This document shows, piece after piece, positions 7,815 through 14,313 of a stretch of 17,263 nucleotides of DNA. The DNA lies in contig CAZUZD010000114.1 of assembly GCA_964624465.1 (NCBI GenBank), positions 1 to 17,263 on the forward strand, in the 5' to 3' direction. The notes beneath the pieces are model-generated. The model worked only from the letters and a program-made list of their open reading frames with translations, did no database searches and was not told where the DNA came from. How positions within the stretch are numbered: the first letter of the stretch is position 1; each line of letters opens with the position of its first letter. Source of the stretch: CAZUZD01 sp964624465 (GTDB lineage: Bacteria; Planctomycetota; Planctomycetia; Isosphaerales; Isosphaeraceae). The translations under genes were made by a program, and so were the position numbers.

Positions 7815-7944
7815 GCATGCCCCAGGGGCTCTCGATCCGAGCGGAGCTCGGCCCGGGGACCAACGGGAACCCGGCGTCGAGCCGTCCGAGCAGGGCGGTC
7901 CGACACCGGGTCCAGGTCGTGTGCGTTCAGGCGGGATCCGACGA

Positions 7945-8511
7945 TCAGGGGGTCCGGCCGAGGCCGCCTGAGGGGTCGAGCAAGCCTTCCGAACGGCCAT
8001 TGAAGACCGGCGGGGTGATCATCGGCCCGCTGCGGGTCACATCCTCATACGGATTCATGGGCAGCGACGACGGACCCGGCGGCAGCCCCCCCACCGGGTG
8101 GACGGCCCCACCGCCGGCGAACGGCAGGTAGCGCTGGCCACGGGTGACATACGCGTTGTAGTACTGGGGCAGGAACATCTGGCCCCTCGGCATCGTGTAC
8201 TGGCGCCGGAAGAAGTAATCCGGGGTGCGGTCAGCCCCGAGGGGGACGGTGGTGCCGTAGTCCACCCAGCCGTAGCCGTCGGGGTTGCCGTTTGCGAAGC
8301 CCAGGCCCAGGCCCAGCGCGGGCGGGGTCACCATGTAGTTGGGGCCGTTCTGGTGGCCGTGCAGGCGGGCCTGGCCGGCGATCCGCACCTGGTCGTTGTA
8401 GGTGCCGTGACCGGCAGGCACCCGGGCGACCTCGGTGCCACCGAACCCGAAGAGGCCGCCATTGACGCTGACGGCCAGTGCCAGCGTGGCGGTTGCGATC
8501 GTCCCCAGCAT
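7945..8511 (-). CDS. Secreted hypothetical protein, Gly/Pro/Tyr-rich
   Basis: Function unknown. The start at ATG 8511 is chosen because GGAGG lies about 8 nt upstream and the product opens with a hydrophobic signal-like segment (MLGTIATATLALAVSVNGGL). The frame is open 25 codons further up but those codons are Arg-rich and lack an initiation signal. The 188 residues contain no cysteine and no recognised domain. Aromatic and Gly/Pro-rich stretches recur (PPALGLGLGFANGNPDGYGW, RTPDYFFRRQYTMPRGQMF, then PQYYNAYVTRGQRYLPF), and the C-terminus is Pro/Gly-rich. The composition suggests an exported, possibly envelope-associated protein. It is divergent from the trpG/moeA group across 198 bp and precedes the ABC module on the same strand by about 526 bp, so it is probably a separate unit. 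Confidence 0.72.
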   Translation of the reverse strand: MLGTIATATLALAVSVNGGLFGFGGTEVARVPAGHGTYNDQVRIAGQARLHGHQNGPNYMVTPPALGLGLGFANGNPDGYGWVDYGTTVPLGADRTPDYFFRRQYTMPRGQMFLPQYYNAYVTRGQRYLPFAGGGAVHPVGGLPPGPSSLPMNPYEDVTRSGPMITPPVFNGRSEGLLDPSGGLGRTP

Positions 8512-8653
8512 GGTCGAACCTCCGTGTCCCCGGCCTCGGCTCCGACCCCGCACCGCGGGTCCGGGCGGGCTCTCCACCGTTACCATCGGTCGAGCCCCGG
8601 CACCCGGCGCCGCCCGAACCCGAAAACCGCGCGGCTCCCTTCCGATCGACCCC

Positions 8654-8668
8654 TAGAATGGATACGAT
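8654..8668 (+). promoter_or_regulatory. Possible -10 region for trpG-moeA
   Basis: TAGAAT (8654-8659) and TACGAT (8663-8668) lie about 45 nt before the trpG/pabA start in the divergent gap. Neither has a good -35: TTCCGA at 8640-8645 is 17 nt upstream of TACGAT but is only 3/6. This is a weak call. Confidence 0.3.
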
Positions 8669-8709
8669 CCGAACCGACCCGACCTGCCCAATGCGCCGCT
8701 GAGGCCCGC

Positions 8710-9285
8710 ATGATCGTCCTGATCGATAACTACGACTCCTTCACCTACAATCTGGTCCAGCGCCTCGGCGAGATCGATCCCCGACTCGACCTGAATGTCG
8801 TCCGCAACGACAAGATCACCGTCGACGAGATCGCGGCCCTGGCCCCGTCGCATCTGATCATCTCGCCGGGCCCCTGTACCCCGCGCGAGGCGGGCATCTC
8901 CAACGACGTGATCCGGCACTTCGCCCCCAGCATTCCCCTGCTCGGGGTGTGCCTGGGCCACCAGTGCATCGGTCACACCTTCGGCGCCGAGGTGGTCCGT
9001 GCCGATCGGATCATGCACGGCAAGACCTCGCTGATCCATCACGACAGTAAGGGCGTGTACACCGGGCTCCCGAACCCATTCGAGGCCACCCGCTACCACT
9101 CGCTGGTGATCCGCCCCGGCACCCTGCCGCCAGAGCTCGAGGTCGTCGCCTGGACCGACGACCAGGAGATCATGGGGATCCGGCACAAGACGTATCCCCT
9201 CGAGGGTGTGCAGTATCACCCCGAGAGCTTCTTGACGACCGCCGGCATCGACCTGCTGCGGAACTTCCTCGAGCAGAAGCGCTGA
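8710..9285 (+). CDS. trpG: Anthranilate/aminodeoxychorismate synthase glutamine amidotransferase subunit
   Basis: This class I glutamine amidotransferase releases ammonia from glutamine for a chorismate-using partner: TrpE (anthranilate, tryptophan path) or PabB (aminodeoxychorismate, folate path). The 191-residue product is the family's normal length. It has the N-terminal MIVLIDNYDSFTYNLVQ block (1-17), the oxyanion segment ISPGPCTP (51-58), the nucleophile C81 in GVCLGHQ, and the H170/E172 pair in VQYHPESF. All catalytic residues are intact. A GAGG Shine-Dalgarno is 5 nt before ATG 8710; the longer open frame upstream is antisense to the secreted protein gene. No trpE or pabB is nearby, so trpG versus pabA cannot be decided and the enzyme may serve both. 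The next gene, moeA, begins 10 bp after its stop. Confidence 0.95.
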   Translation: MIVLIDNYDSFTYNLVQRLGEIDPRLDLNVVRNDKITVDEIAALAPSHLIISPGPCTPREAGISNDVIRHFAPSIPLLGVCLGHQCIGHTFGAEVVRADRIMHGKTSLIHHDSKGVYTGLPNPFEATRYHSLVIRPGTLPPELEVVAWTDDQEIMGIRHKTYPLEGVQYHPESFLTTAGIDLLRNFLEQKR

Positions 9286-9295
9286 GGACCTCGCG

Positions 9296-10570
9296 ATGCT
9301 CCCCGGCCCGCTGAGCGTCGAGGAGGCCCTGCGTCGCATCCTCGACGCCGCCACCCCCCTGCCCGCCGTCGATCTCGACGCCGCGGACGCCCTGGGCGGC
9401 ATCCTGGCTGAGCCGGTGCATGCAGATCTGGACTCTCCCCCATTCGACAAGGCCCTCGTCGACGGCTTCGCGGTCCGCTCCACCGACCTGACCGGCGCCG
9501 GGGCTGTAACGCTTCAGATCACCTCCGAGGTCCTGGCCGGTCAGTGGCCGGCCACCCCGGTGCAGCCCGGCTCCTGCGCCTCCATCATGACCGGGGCCCC
9601 GATCCCGCCCGGGGCCGATGCCGTCGTCATGCACGAGCGGACCGAGCGGATCGACGCCACCACGGTGCGGCTCTCCGGCCCGGTGCCCGCCGGTCAGAAC
9701 CGGTTCCCGCGCGGACGGGAGATGGCAGCCGGGGAACTGGTCCTCCCCGAGGGTCGGGCGCTGAACGCGGCGGCGATCGGCCTGCTGGCCGCCGTCGGGC
9801 GGACCCGGGTCCGGGTCGTGCGGCGACCGGTCGTGGCCCTGGTGCCGACCGGGGATGAGCTGGTCGAACCCGGCCAGGTGCCTGGCCTCGGCCAGATCCG
9901 CAACTCGAACGCGGCCACGCTCGCCGCCCTCGTCCGGTCCCTCGGTTACCCGGCACAGGCCGGTCCGATCGTCCGGGACGACGCCCAGGCCCTCCGGGAT
10001 CGGTTCCGCAGCCTTCTCGATGGTTCCGATGCGGAAGGTCGACCGTCGGTCATTCTGATCAGCGGCGGGGTCTCGGCCGGCAAGCTTGATCTGGTGCCGG
10101 CGGCGCTCGAGGCTGTGGGAGTCGAACCCAGGTTCCATCGGGTGGCCATCAAGCCCGGCAAGCCGCTCTGGTTCGGCGTGGGGGCCCGGAGCGGGGGGGG
10201 CGGACGCACACTCGTCTTCGGCCTGCCGGGGAACCCCGTGAGTGGCGTGGTCAATGTGCTGCGGTTCGTGCAGCCTGCCCTGGCGATCCTGGCCGGCGGC
10301 CCACGACACATTCACGAGCTGCCGACGGGAATCCTGGCGGTGCCCGTGACCCATCGCGGCGATCGGCCAACGTACCACCCGGCCTGGATCGAGCGCGCGG
10401 AGGATGGCCGCTCGCTCCTGCGCCCCCTGCCCTGGGCCGGATCGCCCGACCTCCGCAGCCTGGCGCAGGCCGACGGCTTCATCGCCATCCCCGCCGGGGA
10501 TGCCGAGTACCCGGCCGGCCACCCGCTCCCATTCCTGCCCTGGCCGGGCCGGGCGCCTTCGAGACGCTGA
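9296..10570 (+). CDS. moeA: Molybdopterin molybdenumtransferase
   Basis: MoeA inserts molybdate into adenylylated molybdopterin to make the molybdenum cofactor, in the cytoplasm. The 424 residues are close to the usual 400-420. Conserved blocks are VDGFAV with D56, IMTGAPIPPGADAVVM (97-112, with T99), TGDEL (186-190), IVRDDAQALRD (225-235), ISGGVSAGKLDLV (255-267), KPGKPLWFG (286-294) and FGLPGNPVSG (308-317). A C-terminal domain IV has DLRSLAQADGFIAIP. At the usual G-x-D-I/V position the sequence has Glu142 instead of Asp, a conservative change. The Shine-Dalgarno GAGGA overlaps the upstream stop codon (TGAGGA, 9283-9288), so it is co-transcribed and probably coupled with trpG. A run of eight G at 10193-10200 encodes a Ser-Gly4-Arg surface-loop segment. 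No other molybdenum-cofactor gene is in view. Confidence 0.95.
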   Translation: MLPGPLSVEEALRRILDAATPLPAVDLDAADALGGILAEPVHADLDSPPFDKALVDGFAVRSTDLTGAGAVTLQITSEVLAGQWPATPVQPGSCASIMTGAPIPPGADAVVMHERTERIDATTVRLSGPVPAGQNRFPRGREMAAGELVLPEGRALNAAAIGLLAAVGRTRVRVVRRPVVALVPTGDELVEPGQVPGLGQIRNSNAATLAALVRSLGYPAQAGPIVRDDAQALRDRFRSLLDGSDAEGRPSVILISGGVSAGKLDLVPAALEAVGVEPRFHRVAIKPGKPLWFGVGARSGGGGRTLVFGLPGNPVSGVVNVLRFVQPALAILAGGPRHIHELPTGILAVPVTHRGDRPTYHPAWIERAEDGRSLLRPLPWAGSPDLRSLAQADGFIAIPAGDAEYPAGHPLPFLPWPGRAPSRR

Positions 10571-10761
10571 CCTTGAACAAGACGCCGCGATCGGCTACCG
10601 AGACCCGATCTGGCATCCTCGCTCACGCCTCGATCTCGCGGCCCCCGAGTTGAGGGGTGGCGGGCAATGGGCTCCCGTCGCGAGCGAACTGCCCTCCAGG
10701 CGGATCGCGCCCGCACTCGCCGCTGTCGGGTCCTCTGGCCCCTCACGATCTGGATGCATTC

Positions 10762-12519
10762 ATGACTGTTCCTCCCCCCGCCGTGGCCGACCCGAATCCC
10801 CCGTCCAGGCCGACCGTGATCGCGGGGGGCCGGGGGATCGGTGGTGCCCTGGCGGCGGGGATTGGCTCCGGGGCCCTGCTCTACCTGGCCCACCCCACCG
10901 TGGATCGCGGCTTCACCGCCTGGTTCGCGCTGGTGCCGTTGCTGAGCCTGGTCGGGAGTCAGCGGCCGAACTGGGTCCGGTATCTGGCCGCGTGGCTCGG
11001 GGGGCTCACCTTCTGGGTGCCCTCGCTGGTCTGGATCTGGGAGCTGCACCCCACGGCCTGGCTGCCCTGGCTGGCGCTGGCGACGTATCAGTCGCTGTTC
11101 TGGCCACTGTTCCTGGTACTGGCGCGGCTGATGACCGGGCGGTTCCGCCTGCCGCTGATGTTGGCGGCGCCCATCGCCTGGGTCGGCCTGGAGTACCTCC
11201 AGTCGTTCGCCCTGACCGGCTTCCCGTGGTACTACCTGGCCCACTCGCAATCCCGCTATCTGCCGATCATCCAGATTGCCGACCTGGGCGGCGCCTGGCT
11301 CGTGAGCCTGCTCGTCATGATGGCCAACGCGTTCCTGCTCGAGCTGCTCATCCGGCCGCTCTATCGCACGACACCCGCCGGGCCAAAGGTCGCCACCGGG
11401 TTCGCTCTCCGGGCCGGCGCGATGGCCCTGGCGCTCGGGGGTACCCTGCTCTACGGCGGCTACCGCCTGAATCAGGCCGTCTTCGTCGAGGGGCCTCGGG
11501 TGGCGATCCTGCAGTCGAGCATCCCCCAGGAATTGAAGGCCAGCTCCGATCCCGCGCAGATCATCGCCCGGTACGGGGCGCTGATCCGGCGAGCGGCGGC
11601 CACGGCCGAGACCGGGCCGCCGATCGCCCTGTACATCTGGCCCGAGACCTCCTTCGCCGGCGGCGCGGTGCGGATCGAGCCGGGGCTCAGCGAGGATCAG
11701 ATCGACCGCGCCGGCAAGGCCCTGTATCCCGGGACCAAGGCCGCCGACTGGTCCGGGCGTGAGGCCGTCGTCACGCGCGACGTGACCGAGTGGGCCCGCG
11801 ACCTGAAGTCGGCCATGCTGGTGGGCAGCCTGCTGCACGACCTGGGGCCCAGCGGTGGCGAGCGCTCCAATGCCGCCTTGCTCTTTGACCCCGAGTCGCC
11901 CACGCCGGGCCCGGCGGTCTACCGCAAGATTCACCTCGTCCCGTTCGGCGAGTACGTGCCGCTGGTCGAGCGGTTTCCCTGGATCACCCGGTTGACCCCC
12001 TACGAGAACGAGGCACTGCCGACGTTGCGGCCCGGCTCGGGCCCGGTGATGTTCGACGTCCGCGGGGTCCGCTACGCGCCGATCATCTGCTTCGAGGACA
12101 CCGTGCCCGACCTCGCCCGCCTGGCCACCCACGCGATGGCCGGGGGGCCCCCGGCCGATGTCCTGGTCGCCATCTCCAACGACGGCTGGTTCCGGGGCTC
12201 GGCCGAGCACGACGTGCACCTGGCCAACAGCGTCTTCCGCGCCGTCGAGAACCGGATCCCGCTGGTCCGCTCGGTCAACTCCGGCATCTCGGCCGTGGTC
12301 AATGGCAACGGTCGGATCGTCGCGAGCCTGCCCAAGCTCCAGGAGGCGGCCCTGGTCGAGACGGTTCCCCTGGACCCCCGCTCGAGCCTGTACGGTCAGA
12401 TTGGCGACAGCGTGGGCCAGGCCTGCTTCGCCGTGAGCCTGGGCCTGAGCCTGCTGGCCCTGACCGGCTACCGCCCCCGTTCGAGCCGTCCGACCGCCGG
12501 CCCGGCACCGATCGCCTGA
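10762..12519 (+). CDS. lnt: Apolipoprotein N-acyltransferase
   Basis: Lnt transfers an acyl chain to the N-terminal cysteine of diacylated lipoproteins, the last step of lipoprotein maturation, at the outer face of the cytoplasmic membrane. The 585 residues comprise a multi-pass N-terminal membrane part (about 25-235), a carbon-nitrogen hydrolase domain (about 245-535) and a final membrane helix (about 551-568). The catalytic triad is visible: E295 in YIWPETSF, K389 in YRKIHLVPFGEYVP, and C443 in PIICFEDTVPD. NDGWF (473-477) and the ENRIPLVRSVNSGIS block (496-510) are typical. It is somewhat longer than the E. coli enzyme (512). ATG 10762 is chosen because it closely precedes the first membrane segment; no clear Shine-Dalgarno is seen and the frame is open upstream to 10657. 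The gap after moeA is 191 bp with nothing recognisable. Confidence 0.95.
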   Translation: MTVPPPAVADPNPPSRPTVIAGGRGIGGALAAGIGSGALLYLAHPTVDRGFTAWFALVPLLSLVGSQRPNWVRYLAAWLGGLTFWVPSLVWIWELHPTAWLPWLALATYQSLFWPLFLVLARLMTGRFRLPLMLAAPIAWVGLEYLQSFALTGFPWYYLAHSQSRYLPIIQIADLGGAWLVSLLVMMANAFLLELLIRPLYRTTPAGPKVATGFALRAGAMALALGGTLLYGGYRLNQAVFVEGPRVAILQSSIPQELKASSDPAQIIARYGALIRRAAATAETGPPIALYIWPETSFAGGAVRIEPGLSEDQIDRAGKALYPGTKAADWSGREAVVTRDVTEWARDLKSAMLVGSLLHDLGPSGGERSNAALLFDPESPTPGPAVYRKIHLVPFGEYVPLVERFPWITRLTPYENEALPTLRPGSGPVMFDVRGVRYAPIICFEDTVPDLARLATHAMAGGPPADVLVAISNDGWFRGSAEHDVHLANSVFRAVENRIPLVRSVNSGISAVVNGNGRIVASLPKLQEAALVETVPLDPRSSLYGQIGDSVGQACFAVSLGLSLLALTGYRPRSSRPTAGPAPIA

Positions 12520-12575
12520 TCCGGACGACCCGGGCGATCCACAATGGCCAGGCAGCCTATTCTGCTTTGCTTGCC

Positions 12576-12630
12576 CGGTGCCCCAACGTGGTGTAGAGTT
12601 GGCTCAAGCCGGGCGGCCCGGCCGGCACCG
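12576..12630 (+). ncRNA. Predicted three-way-junction structure downstream of lnt
   Basis: The outer arms CGGTGCC (12576-12582) and GGCACCG (12624-12630) pair over 7 bp. They enclose two perfect hairpins: CCAAC (12583-12587) with GTTGG (12598-12602), and GCCGGG (12608-12613) with CCCGGC (12617-12622). Unpaired junction bases are few (none, five and one). It begins 56 nt after the lnt stop. It could be the 3' end or terminator of the lnt transcript, or an independent element. It is not a tRNA: it is too short and has no T-arm motif. Confidence 0.35.
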
Positions 12631-12677
12631 TCTGGCTTGTTTGGCCGGACGGTCCTCGCAAATTGCCAGTGCGCGGC

Positions 12678-12707
12678 TTGCGGGACGGCGCAGTGCACCC
12701 CTAGGAT
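12678..12707 (+). promoter_or_regulatory. Possible promoter for the coiled-coil gene pair
   Basis: TTGCGG (12678-12683) and TAGGAT (12702-12707) are 18 nt apart, about 165 nt before the coiled-coil protein start. The match is moderate (4/6 and 4/6). Confidence 0.35.
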
Positions 12708-12871
12708 GAATTGAGCCCTCCGGCCCGGACCGATCAACCGATCGGAACCCGGGGGGGCGTGGCCGTTCACATCTCATCGGTCCGAACGCCGCCGTCCTGC
12801 GTACGTCCACTCGCGACGACCGACCGGGGCGGGCCGCCGACCGACTTCACGCCGATTGGTAGGGTGGGACC

Positions 12872-13729
12872 ATGACGTATGTCGGCAAGATCCTCGTCAT
12901 TGCCATCATGGCCTTGTCCCTGATGTTCCTGGCCCTCTCCACCGTGGTCTTCACCACCGAGAGGAACTGGAAGGACAAGACCGCCGAGGTGCAGAAGAAG
13001 CTGAGCGAGACCAACGCCGAGAAGACCCGGCTCCTGGCCGAGCTTCAGGCGGCGGCCAACAACCGTGAGGCGGTCGAGAAGGACCGCGACGGCAAGGTCA
13101 AGGAGTACGAGTCCCAGATCAAGCGCCAGGACGACGAGGTCAAGGCCCGCCAGGCCGAGATCACCGCCCAGCGCAAGACGGTGGAAACGGCTCAGGAGGC
13201 CTCGCGCTCGGCCCAGCTGGAGGCCGAGGCCCGCCTGAAGGAGACGTCGCTGCTCCGCGAGCAGATCGCCGCCGTCCAGAAGCAGGCCAACGACTTCAAG
13301 CTCCAGCAGACCGAGCTCAACGACAAGATCCGCCTCCTGGAGCGCGAGCTCGAGGTCGCCAAGACCAACAACAAGAGCCTGCGGGACCGGGTGGTCACGC
13401 TCTCCAACGTGGTGCAGCAGAACGGGCTCGACCCCGATCCGGCCCGCTACCGGGCCATCGACTCGCTGCCGCCGGACGTCGAGGGTGAGGTCACCCGCCG
13501 CGATGAGCTGGGCAAGCGGTACGAGATCAGCATCGGCAGCGACGACGGCCTGACCGTCGGCCACGAGCTGGTCGTCTACCGGCTCCAGCCCAACCCCGAG
13601 TTTCTCGGCAAGGTCCGCGTGCAGACGGTTGCCGGCGACACCGCCGTGGTGTCGCTGCTCGGCAACACGCCCCAGGGCAAGCAGATCCGGGAGGGGGACA
13701 TTGTCTCGACGAAAATCCGCACCCGCTAA
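12872..13729 (+). CDS. Membrane-anchored coiled-coil protein with C-terminal beta domain
   Basis: Function not established. The 285 residues have one N-terminal membrane segment (about 6-27, KILVIAIMALSLMFLALSTV) and then a long charged coiled coil (about 33-185). It is rich in Glu, Lys, Gln and Ala and typical of proteins often mislabelled Smc-like. The C-terminal domain (about 200-282) looks beta-rich, with GEVTRRDELGKRYEISIG, SDDGLTVGHELVVYR, GKVRVQTVAGDTAVVSL and IREGDIVST. That alternation of short strands and G-D turns resembles FlgT-C-like or SH3-like beta folds (inference). An AGGGTGGGA Shine-Dalgarno lies 2-3 nt before ATG 12872. The topology suggests an anchored rod holding a small domain away from the membrane. 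It is probably co-translated with the small membrane protein whose start overlaps its end, and the pair may form one envelope complex. Confidence 0.82.
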   Translation: MTYVGKILVIAIMALSLMFLALSTVVFTTERNWKDKTAEVQKKLSETNAEKTRLLAELQAAANNREAVEKDRDGKVKEYESQIKRQDDEVKARQAEITAQRKTVETAQEASRSAQLEAEARLKETSLLREQIAAVQKQANDFKLQQTELNDKIRLLERELEVAKTNNKSLRDRVVTLSNVVQQNGLDPDPARYRAIDSLPPDVEGEVTRRDELGKRYEISIGSDDGLTVGHELVVYRLQPNPEFLGKVRVQTVAGDTAVVSLLGNTPQGKQIREGDIVSTKIRTR

Positions 13730-13967
13730 GGCTCCGGCCAAGCCCGCCGCCCGCGCGGCCCGCGGCGCCTCGGCGTCCGCCGCCGCCGGACGGGGCGTCT
13801 TCGTCCAGAAGCCCAAAAACGACATCTTCGTGGTGATGCTCGGGATCGCCCTCGGCTCGATCCTGCTCGCCTGCCTGCTCCTGTTCCTGGTCTGGAACCG
13901 CTACGACCGGAACATCAAGGCCGCCGCCCTGGCCGGCCCGGTCCAGAGCCTCACCGCCCTGGCCTGA
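13701..13967 (+). CDS. Small single-pass membrane protein, TTG start
   Basis: Function unknown. The predicted product is 88 residues: a basic Lys/Arg/Ala/Pro N-terminal tail (1-32), the segment GVFVQKPKNDIF (32-43), one strong membrane helix (about 43-64, FVVMLGIALGSILLACLLLF) and a short tail with NRYDRNIKAAALAGPVQSL. The start is inferred: TTG at 13701 is preceded by the purine run GGGAGGGGG (about 13689-13696) at good spacing, while no ATG or GTG start precedes the tail within the gene's own space. The frame is open to 13629, but only within the upstream gene. This gives a 29-nt overlap with the coiled-coil gene and likely translational coupling. A strong terminator 32 nt after the stop marks the end of the unit. 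The KPKNDIF-plus-helix arrangement looks like a small planctomycete family, from memory. Confidence 0.75.
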   Translation: MSRRKSAPAKAPAKPAARAARGASASAAAGRGVFVQKPKNDIFVVMLGIALGSILLACLLLFLVWNRYDRNIKAAALAGPVQSLTALA

Positions 13968-13998
13968 TCCCCGAGCAGCCCGCCCCACACCCCGGTTC

Positions 13999-14039
13999 CG
14001 CCGACAGGCCCGTCCCCCCGGATGGGCCTGTCGGCGTTT
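13999..14039 (+). terminator. Intrinsic terminator after the coiled-coil/small-protein pair
   Basis: CGCCGACAGGCCC (13999-14011) pairs perfectly with GGGCCTGTCGGCG (14024-14036): a 13-bp stem with a 12-nt loop. It is followed by TTTGCT. This is the most convincing terminator in the window, 32 nt after the small membrane protein stop. The T-run is short, as often seen in GC-rich genomes. Confidence 0.8.
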
Positions 14040-14102
14040 GCTCCCTGGAGCCTCATCCGCCCCGGGCTGTCGGTCGGTGGACGAAATTTCCGTAGTGTAC
14101 GC

Positions 14103-14130
14103 TTGACCTGTACTCGGTTCCCGTTAGAAT
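14103..14130 (+). promoter_or_regulatory. Sigma70-like promoter of the Rad52-like gene
   Basis: TTGACC (14103-14108) and TAGAAT (14125-14130) are separated by 16 nt (5/6 and 5/6 to consensus). The element sits in a local AT-richer patch after the terminator. It is the best plus-strand promoter in the window; transcription would start near 14137. Confidence 0.65.
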
Positions 14131-14181
14131 CGGTGCATCTGGACGAACCTCACCTGGTGTTGAGGCGTACAGATGATGGGT

Positions 14182-14298
14182 GAGGACCCGGCTGCGAGGC
14201 GCGACGCCAGGGCCGACGGACTGTCCATCTGCACCCGGTGTTTGACAGGAATCGAGGGCGGCGCGACGGGTCGAGACCGACCACCGCGCCGGGTCCTC
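14182..14298 (+). promoter_or_regulatory. Long-range inverted repeat in the Rad52-like leader
   Basis: GAGGACCCGGC (14182-14192) is perfectly complementary to GCCGGGTCCTC (14288-14298), whose 3' end lies 15 nt before ATG 14314. An inner pairing of GGCGCG (14260-14265) with CGCGCC (14285-14290) shares three bases with the right arm, so the two folds compete. This is suggestive of a regulated 5' leader but is not shown. Confidence 0.4.
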
Positions 14299-14313
14299 CG
14301 GGGGGCGAGACTC

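Larger units (their letters stand above)
7419..7944. other. Intergenic leader region, 526 bp, no gene seen
   Basis: No convincing coding frame was found on either strand: the short open frames lack family similarity and initiation signals. The region holds a promoter-like element reading toward the ABC module (7786-7814) and a hairpin just downstream of it (7736-7765). The rest, 7419-7735, would be the untranslated leader of the exporter transcript. The part between 7815 and 7944 follows the secreted protein gene and shows nothing I can name. Confidence 0.6.
12520..12871. other. Intergenic region after lnt, 352 bp, structured
   Basis: No gene is supported on either strand. The first part holds a compact fold (12576-12630). 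A promoter-like element lies at 12678-12707. A run of seven G (12751-12757) and a CCGATCGG palindrome close by have no evident role. Confidence 0.6.
14040..14313 (+). other. Promoter and leader region of the Rad52-like gene
   Basis: This is the gene-free stretch from the terminator to the Rad52-like start (346 bp counting from the previous stop). It holds a promoter (14103-14130) and a roughly 180-nt leader with an 11-bp inverted repeat (14182-14192 with 14288-14298). An in-frame ATG at 14173 with GAGG 7 nt upstream could extend the protein by 47 residues. However, those codons have a visibly lower G/C third-position share (36 of 47) and rare Arg codons, so I treat them as untranslated. Confidence 0.6.

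Noticed and set aside
7803..8000. Small minus-strand open frame overlapping the end of the secreted protein gene
   Set aside because: It overlaps a better-supported gene and has no initiation signal. The product is Pro/Arg/Gly-rich without features.
8098..8709. N-terminal extension of the TrpG/PabA protein
   Set aside because: The added sequence is antisense to the secreted protein gene. The family starts exactly at the MIVLIDNYDSF block at 8710, which has its own Shine-Dalgarno.
9770..9780. Apparent loss of an active-site Glu in MoeA (Ala160)
   Set aside because: On counting against the E. coli sequence from memory, the catalytic Glu is the one in TGDEL, which is present here. The Ala160 position is variable in the family.
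10312..12219. A 635-codon open frame on the minus strand opposite lnt
   Set aside because: lnt has an intact catalytic triad in this stretch. The opposite frame gives Gly/Arg/Gln-rich sequence without any recognisable family.
12576..12630. Possible tRNA because of a 7-bp closing stem
   Set aside because: Only 55 nt, two arms instead of three, and no T-loop or anticodon arm.
14173..14313. 47-residue N-terminal extension of the Rad52-like protein, with a CxxC motif
   Set aside because: Although GAGG precedes ATG 14173, the codons have lower G/C at third positions than the gene and look like leader sequence. The case is not closed and is listed as a finding.
14299..14313. A phage or mobile-element origin for the Rad52-like gene
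   Set aside because: No integrase, terminase, exonuclease, repeats or attachment-site-like duplication are nearby, and base composition matches the neighbours.
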